A stretch of DNA of 64,000 bases, taken from Anthonomus grandis grandis (Eukaryota; Arthropoda; Insecta; Coleoptera; Curculionidae). Positions 57,890-64,000 of the stretch are shown one piece after another; position 1 is the first letter of the stretch, and every line of letters begins with the position of its first letter. The position numbers and the translations under genes were made by a program. The notes below the pieces were generated by a model. It had not been told where the DNA came from. It was given only the letters and a program-made list of their open reading frames with translations, and did no database searches. The stretch covers positions 23,184,227-23,248,226 of the forward strand of contig NC_065546.1 in the NCBI RefSeq assembly GCF_022605725.1, in the 5' to 3' direction.

Positions 57890-58920
57890 ATGAGACAGTT
57901 TTAATACTAACCAAAACCCTTTATTTTACTCTCGATACTTGTTTCGCTAACGATGTTTTTATCTTCCGAAGAAGATTAAAACTACTTACCTGTAAGTACT
58001 ATAATCCTTAGATACTATAATTAATAGAGCGAAAAATACAATGAAGCATGAAATTGAAAACAAATCTTAAACACTAAGTAAATTATACAATTGACTAATG
58101 GGATTGGTCCTTTATCCCTGTTAAGAATAGCCTTTTGATTTTTGAATATTGAAAAGCTTTAGTATGGGCATCTAATTTTCTATTATTATTAACTGGTTTA
58201 AGTAAGTTTAAGTTGTCTATCCCTATAAAGTGACCAGTATTTAAAACATGTTCAGCGAAACTTGACTTTTCCACTATTCCATACTTCACATAAGCTTACA
58301 TGTTCTAAGATGTTTTTTAAATCTGACATTAATTCATCTTCTTGTTTGCTTTATGTACTTCTTATCACAATCGTTACAATGAATCTCATAGATCCCGGAC
58401 TTTTCATTGGTCCTTATTTTATCGTTTGGATTTTCTAAAAGATTTTGTAACTCAGCCAAAGTTTGATAGACCATTCTTAGCTCTAAGTCTTTAAAAACCC
58501 TCTTATCAAAGCCTCTTGTCAAGATAGAATCACATGGTATTGCGAGGAAAGTTGGCTTATTTTTATGTTTTTAAAATGTCGTAGAGTTTTTAACGTTAAC
58601 TTTAAACCTATGTCTTCGAATCAGCTTCTCAATAATCCTATTATCATAACCATTGACCCAATCAATTTTAATTGTTGCTTTCCTTTATTAAATCTGTTAT
58701 TAGTTAGAGGCAATGAGATCAAACGATATACCAAGACATAATTAAATTATTAAATAAATAATTAAAATAAAAAAACTTTGCATGTCACAAAATGTTTTTC
58801 AACAAAACAACTTTTTTAGTTTTATTTTTTGATTTTCTCCCGAAGATATTCGTTAGCGAAACACGTGTCAAGTGTAAAATAAAGAGTTTTGGTTAGTGGA
58901 AAACTCGTGGTTTGAGAGTC
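57890..58920 (-). mobile_element. Penelope-like element with inverted terminal segments
   Basis: The minus strand encodes SGIYEIHCNDCDKKYIKQTR (58334-58400), the GIY-YIG endonuclease with the YIGQT core changed to YIKQT, then SFAEHVLNTGHFIGIDNLNL and a KLDAHTKAFQYSKIKRLFLT tail (58095-58289). On both sides lie copies, in opposite orientation, of a segment with CGTTAGCGAAAC, then AAAATAAAG, then GTTTTGGTTAGT (57905-57985 complement, 58845-58920). PLE often carry such terminal pseudo-LTRs with hammerhead ribozyme motifs. The reverse transcriptase is almost entirely missing. Confidence 0.7.
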
Positions 58921-59395
58921 ATAGCAAAGGTTCCAACCATATGACTATACGACTTATGGCCTCCTGGTGTGTATTTATGAGAAAGAACCACCGTGTTTGT
59001 ATTGTTTCAATAGTAACAATACTATTGAAATCTTCAATCTCTTAAATAAAAATAGATGTCGCATTTTATGATTTTTTTTACTTATTAAAAATGCCACTTG
59101 AACAACAATATATAATTATTCTCGCTAGGCGAGCGTAACGCAACGCATAACAATACCTACATATTATGTACAACGATAAGTCGCGGTCCTCTTCTATCGC
59201 GAATAATCGTCCTACTCGCCATGTAAAAACACCTTTACGCTCCTCTCTCGTAGTTAGAGAAAACCAGTAATTTTAAATCTTTGAAATTTCTTTCATGCTG
59301 GATGCCATTTGAGCATGCGCAATTCTCGTGACTGTGACTAAGGCGAAACCACACTCAAGCCTTTTTGACGTAGGTTGTTTAGTTCTCGCAACGTG

Positions 59396-59400
59396 ATTGG
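59396..59400 (-). promoter_or_regulatory. Inverted CCAAT box upstream of Aurora exon
   Basis: ATTGG in a GTGATTGGTCAG context, 220 bases before the ATG at 59620 and in a patch richer in G and C than its surroundings. NF-Y sites of this form are common in promoters of mitotic genes; use here is inference, and no TATA box was seen. Confidence 0.4.
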
Positions 59401-59619
59401 TCAGTTAGTTAACTGTAACCAACAATGCTACGGGAAAAAAAGGAAGCAGCGGCGGAATGTCGCCATGTGCTTGCTGCCTTCACTAACCTGTCGGCTGTCA
59501 TATCACATGTTCGGTAAATTCGGTATGAAAAACAAATAATTTTGATTTATAATATCCATAATTTTGGAGTTTTTAGAGGAAATCCGGTTTTTCATTTACT
59601 AAGTGGGGGGCAGATCGAG

Positions 59620-59935
59620 ATGACTACTAAAGCTGAACAACTAAAAATACGAAACGATAATGAACTACAAGGTAAAGAAAACGATCATTCAATGAAGTCT
59701 CAGAGTTCTGGTAAAGCAGTAGACACAGATCCAAAAGTGACCAATTCGGCCTTAGGAGAATTAAATAGAAACAAATTTAACATACAGAAGAAACACTTGG
59801 AGTGCCAGAAACCAGTTAACACAGACAAAACCATTGGAGTAGTGGAGAGAAGGGTAGAAAAAAATGATGGAACACTGGATGGAAAGGCTACAAATTCTGA
59901 AAAAAAATCTTGGACTTTAAATGACTTTGACATAG
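59620..59935 (+). CDS. aurA: Aurora kinase, first coding exon
   Basis: The ATG at 59620 opens 105 codons ending in EKKSWTLNDFDIG, then the donor ATAG|GTAAAT (59935/59936, phase 1). WTLxDFDIG directly before the glycine-rich loop is the signature of Aurora kinases, closer to the A type. These Ser/Thr kinases drive centrosome maturation and spindle assembly. The first ~90 residues are polar, Lys/Asn/Glu-rich and disordered in look, as in Aurora A N-termini. If the intron were retained, a stop follows two codons after the junction. The kinase domain was not found in the remaining 4 kb and should lie beyond the window. The A/B distinction is not secure. Confidence 0.8.
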
Positions 59936-60417
59936 GTAAATAATAATAATAAATCATTAAAATAATTTTTAATCTATTATTAATTTATGATAAATGATAT
60001 ATTGGAAATCTTATTTTACAATAAATTGCAACAGATACAAAATAATAAGGACATTTTAAGCAAAAAGACATAATACCATGCCTCAACACCACAATCAAAA
60101 GAGGTTTTACATAAATAATAATATATAGTAAATATTTAGTTATCATTTATATTAACTTATATTTATGTTATGTATACTCATTTTGAAATTTGTATTTTGG
60201 CACATTCCAATAAAAATTAAAGGAGTGCTTTATGTCTCAACCATTAATTGCAGTTGTTATAAAACATGATTTTTCATCAGGATTTTTCCATTGCTGAATG
60301 AAACTTTTAATTTCATGTTTTTTCAATACTAATTTTTAAATATTTCATTAATTTCTTAAAGTTAAGATGACACTTTTATGATTGTTAATTTTTACTTGAA
60401 AAATTAAAGTATTCCTT
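59936..60417. other. Aurora intron, first part
   Basis: AT-rich intronic sequence with nothing recognised. Confidence 0.5.
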
Positions 60418-60725
60418 CTATATTGCGGAGGGTTGTTGGGTGGGGTCAAAAATAAAACAGAAACCTGTTTACCTAAATCTTGACGTTTGAATTGTTTTCG
60501 TTCGAATTGTTGATTCTAGTTTGCCCACAATAACACCTACAATTTAACCCATGTTAAAAATAATTCTACGCTCCTATTATAAATGTGTTTTAATTATAAC
60601 TTAAGAAACCTAGACTTAGTGTCCTGAGGATGACTTAATATAAGTCGAAACGTCAACATTTAGGTAAACAGGTTTCTGTTTTATTTCTGACCCCATCCAA
60701 CAACCCTCCGCAATATTGAAGATAT
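60418..60725. mobile_element. ~0.3-kb inverted-repeat element with hammerhead-like motif
   Basis: Arms of about 75 bp (60418-60492 and 60650-60725) pair, sharing GCGGAGGGTTGTTGG, ATAAAACAGAAACCTGTTTA and CCTAAAT. Between them, at 60624-60654, is CTGAGGA, a six-pair stem (GACTTA with TAAGTC), then GAAACGTC, the order of a hammerhead ribozyme core. A similar motif borders the Penelope-like element at 57.9-58.9 kb. No coding sequence. It is probably a Penelope-derived non-autonomous element. Confidence 0.6.
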
Positions 60726-61289
60726 TGGGTCACAAACACGAAATATTCCTTCTATATCTGTAAGGAAGAATCTGAGAGCTGGGTCACATCACACTGCCAA
60801 ACATTAATTAATTACATCTGTTTAAATTCGATCTGTGAGCTAAATTGTGATGTTCAGGTTATTCCTTCTGGGTTGTCTAATCACAAGTCAATTCTGGCTA
60901 GGGTTAGTTTACCAAAAAGAAATAGGGAAAAAAATTAAATACAGTAAGGTTAAAGACAGTGTGAATTTTAGATGCTTTGGAAAAGTATGCAATAATACTG
61001 ATTGGGTGGTGCTGTATTGTTCTTTTGTTCCTCTTAACCACTTTAGTTTGTTGTTTTGAGTATTTTCAATATGAGTTTTTTGATGAATTGAATAAAGCCT
61101 AAGAAACCAATGATTACATATGGTCTTAAAACCTCATCAACTAATTTAAGATTTCTACACACTTTAAGAAAATATTTTACTAATCCCTGGGTTCATACTT
61201 ATTTTAATACATACAGAAGGATTTATATGGACAGAATATAAAATGGTACATGCTATAAATGTTTCATTTGATACCACAACATTTCCAAG

Positions 61290-62300
61290 CAATCTTAAGG
61301 TTTCCCACAGACACCTCTCTTTAAAGGTGGCAAACCAAATGACTCTGTAAATTACAGACCATTTTCACTTTGGCTCTGCCTGTCTAATGTTATTGAGAAA
61401 CTGGTCAAAGTAAGAATGGTAGCTTTCCTAACTAAAAATAATGTATTGAGTGAATGTCACTTTGGTTTGAGAGCACACTAGTATGAATGATGCAATGTTT
61501 TCATTCCCTGAGAGATTATAATTGAGCTTGAATCATGATCAGTTTGCTGCAGAGGTTTTATATAATTTATCTAAACCCTCTTACTATGCCAAACATGGAA
61601 TACTGCTTGGTGAGCTTTCTAAATATGGTTCTAGATATTGCTCTAGAATGGTTTAAATCTTTTTTGACAGACAAAGAACAGTGTGTTTGATTAAATGGCA
61701 CTTTCTCTGAACTTTGTGAAGTGAGCCATGGAGTTCCTGAGGATTTGGTTCTTGGTCCTACTCTATTTTTATAGTATATAAATGACCTGGCATCTCTTCA
61801 GATAAGAGAATTCTTCACTATTTTTGTAGATGACACCACCATTGTAAGGGCAGACCATAATAACAGCACATTAACAAGAACAATTTGTGATGATTCACAA
61901 CAAAGAATTGGTAGTAAATAATTTTAACAGATTTCTTAAAATTCTTATTGATTACAAACTGAAGTTTTGTGACCATATTACAACATTGAGGCAAAGACTG
62001 GCTAGAGGATGTTATACTGTGCTTTCACATAAACTGGGATTGGAATCTGCAAAATTAGTCTATTTTTTTTTTAAAATTAAAAGTCACCTATAGTACAGAA
62101 TATTTTGTAGTTGCTGTTTTTTTGTAAGGGCTTTTTAACAAACTAAAAATTAACTTTTTTTGCAAAACAAACACAGAGACATTAGATCTATGTGTCATAA
62201 ATTGCCACAGGACTTATGAAGACCCCTATTTCAAGATTTAAAGATACTTACCTTGTGTTGCTTGTTTATTTGTTGAGTCTCCTTGGCTAATATATAAAAA
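61290..62300 (+). pseudogene. LINE reverse transcriptase (jockey/CR1-like)
   Basis: Plus-strand blocks: TPLFKGGKPNDSVNYRPFSL and VIEKLVK (about 61310-61410), NNVLSECHFGLR, a degraded KHGILLGELSKYG (about 61590), VSHGVPEDLVLGPTL-like, and FVDDTTIVRADHN (about 61825) for the catalytic YADD. C-terminal KFCDHITTLRQRLARGCYTV and a final LPQDL-type tail near 62210 follow. Stops and frameshifts throughout. It lies in the Aurora intron, sense to the gene. Confidence 0.8.
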
Positions 62301-62689
62301 ATATAAATTGTATCTTAAATAATGGCTCCTGAAAACATTATAATACCAGATAAAACTACAAAATTCCCATGCCCAGCCTGAAAAGTGAACTAATGTGGAA
62401 TTTCCTTATATACTTTGGCATAAAATTTTTTAACCATGGACCAAATTGCATTAAAGCCTGTAAAAGTCCTCCTCGCTTTAAAAAGTCCAACATTTTACCT
62501 ACCCTCTACTGTACAGCCTGAGATTTATCTGTTAAATAGGGCATTAATCATGCTTACAAATTATATGCTTTCAGCATCTTTGGATTCCACAGTCCACACA
62601 ACATTTAAACATTTTAGTGAGATCACAAAATACAAAGAAAATTATTAATTAGGTCAGATAGAAGATTAGGTATGTCAAAAGTGGTGTTT

Positions 62690-62960
62690 TTATTTTTGCA
62701 GAACTGAAATTGCTGGGAAACAGATTACATCTTTCATGAAACAGCAGTATCTCTTCGGCCATAATTTTTTCAAATACTTTTTACAATCTGGATAGAAGAG
62801 ATAGAGGCTGCTTAACATTATCCTTTTTAGGTATTAGAGACACAAGAGCCTTTTTCATAAATTTAAAAATGGTTTCTCCTCTAATGCAGAAATTTGCTAT
62901 TTTTATGGCACCAGAAAAACTGTCTTAATAATCTCTGCTGTTCTAGTTTTTCCACTGAGT
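62690..62960 (-). pseudogene. LINE reverse transcriptase scrap
   Basis: The minus strand reads MKKALVSLIPKKDN then PLSLLSRL, a stop, KVFEKIMAEEILLF, resembling the IPKKG...NYRPISLLS...KIFEK run at the start of LINE reverse transcriptases. Short and degraded. Confidence 0.5.
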
Positions 62961-63479
62961 ACCATTCTACTAACTGTAGTAAAACTTACTTCTGAAACTA
63001 CAAAGCTATTTGGCACAGCAATTTCTTACACTGAGTTTCTATAAAAAAGATAAAGAGAAGTAGATTCAGTAGAAGTAGAAATGAAGGTGGTGCAGTTAGA
63101 AAAATGACTGATTTCTATTATTCATGTGATATGTATGATCATTATCTCTATTTCAACTAAATGAGGTCACCTAAATATAATAACTTTGCCATGAAGTTTT
63201 TTTAATTCTTTTATTTATTTATTTAAGAGCTCATCAATTTAAAAAATAAATAATAACTACAATGTAATAACTACAATGAATTCAGGTAACCTTGTAAAAG
63301 AAGACAATTATCAATTCTGTGTATGGGATGAAACAATTTATTATTATCTGCAGGAATCAAAGTCTTGCTATATTTAATGGCTGGTAATATATCCAGCATC
63401 AAAATGTTTAAACAAAATTGTTCCACAGTTTGACCCTTAGTAACACCAAATAGTTCATTATAATAATAATAATAGTTTT

Positions 63480-64000
63480 ATTAATGGTTTCCCAATATAA
63501 AAAGTTTTACATATAAAAAGAAGACTATAAACATAAAGATAAAGGCATTTGACAAGGTGAGTTATAATATATTCTGAAAGATTTACAAAAAAAAAGTCAA
63601 TAATCTTTACTGTGGTTATCGCCTAGTCTACACAGTCTAGTTAATGGACTATTAATACCATAATTTGTTCTGCAGTATTTAACTGAGAACAATTTTGGAT
63701 CATGAGTGAGTCTTTGAGGGACATTAAGAGTTATAATCTCTAACAATTTGGAACAATTAAATACATTATTAACAATTTTATATAAAGTGGACAAATCAAG
63801 TATTAGATGACGATCTTTCAAAGAATTTAGATTTAAGAGATTTTCCATGTAATTGTAATCAATGTCTTATATTGATATGCTATGTGTAAAAAGAAGTCTA
63901 AAGAATTTTCTTTTAATTTCGTCCAATAATTCAATGTATATGTTATATTGTAGTGACCAAACTGTACTAGCATATTCTAATATAGATGACACATAGGATC
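63480..64000 (-). pseudogene. Jockey-like LINE C-terminus, continues past window
   Basis: The minus strand encodes LEYASTVWSLQYNIYIE (about 63930-63980), then NLNSLKDRHLILDLSTLYKI and a final RTNYGINSPLTRLCRL block (63597-63848), the conserved C-terminal region of jockey-group LINEs. The 83-codon last frame is intact. The 5' part lies beyond 64000. Confidence 0.75.

Noticed and set aside
59121..59133. CTCGCTAGGCGAG hairpin near the Aurora promoter
   Set aside because: Too short to distinguish from chance; no further structure around it.
1..64000. CRISPR arrays, prophage, operons, rRNA or tRNA genes
   Set aside because: None has sequence support. The only direct tandem array is the ~175-bp satellite, and the only tRNA-like signal is the SINE candidate.

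Overview
The window looks like nuclear DNA of an insect. It is strongly AT-rich, its genes have introns with GT-AG borders, and it is packed with decayed transposable elements of insect type: BEL/Pao, Ty3/gypsy, copia-like, R1/LOA-like and jockey-like LINEs, Penelope-like elements, rosa-type mariners, Harbinger, pogo and hAT. The repeat mixture would suit a beetle, but the sequence does not settle the order. There are no bacterial operons, CRISPR arrays or recognisable rRNA/tRNA genes.

Two host genes can be supported, both on the + strand. The first is an orthologue of FRMD8 (Drosophila bili), a FERM-domain adaptor. It lies in seven coding exons at 13689-13949, 16702-16867, 29725-29863, 40815-41026, 41156-41285, 50683-50953 and 52107-52252. 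The last exon holds the stop codon and is followed by AATAAA signals at 52441-52450. All junction phases agree and the joined product is close to the length of vertebrate FRMD8. Only a short 5' exon with the initiator ATG was not found. The second gene begins at 59620-59935 with the first coding exon of an Aurora-type mitotic kinase, ending at the start of the kinase domain. The rest of that gene is presumably beyond the right edge.

Nearly everything else is transposon debris, mostly inside FRMD8 introns. 1-12 kb: gypsy-like gag pieces, a primer-binding site and LTR end, a truncated hAT, and a minus-strand Pao element. The Pao carries a 278-bp TA-flanked MITE and is split by a 4.95-kb GC-rich LINE with a perfect 12-bp target duplication. 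17-26 kb: a Harbinger exon, two BEL elements in opposite orientation, LINE fragments, a SINE candidate and a ~175-bp satellite. 27-43 kb: a cluster of mariner-type elements, including a 1.44-kb foldback element that would form a long hairpin in FRMD8 pre-mRNA and a nearly intact DD41D transposase, plus gypsy gag-protease remnants. 43-49 kb: a pogo transposase tail, two inverted Harbinger copies, and copia-like and gypsy fragments between them. 53-59 kb: a complete hAT element with 8-bp target duplication, two Penelope-like remnants with GIY-YIG endonuclease segments, and a second pogo. 60-64 kb: an inverted-repeat element carrying a hammerhead-like motif, and LINE fragments.

I found no clearly new multi-gene system. 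The most interesting signals are the fragmented FRMD8 gene, the foldback hairpin inside its intron, the duplicated and inverted junction of that foldback, and the Penelope-like terminal motifs.
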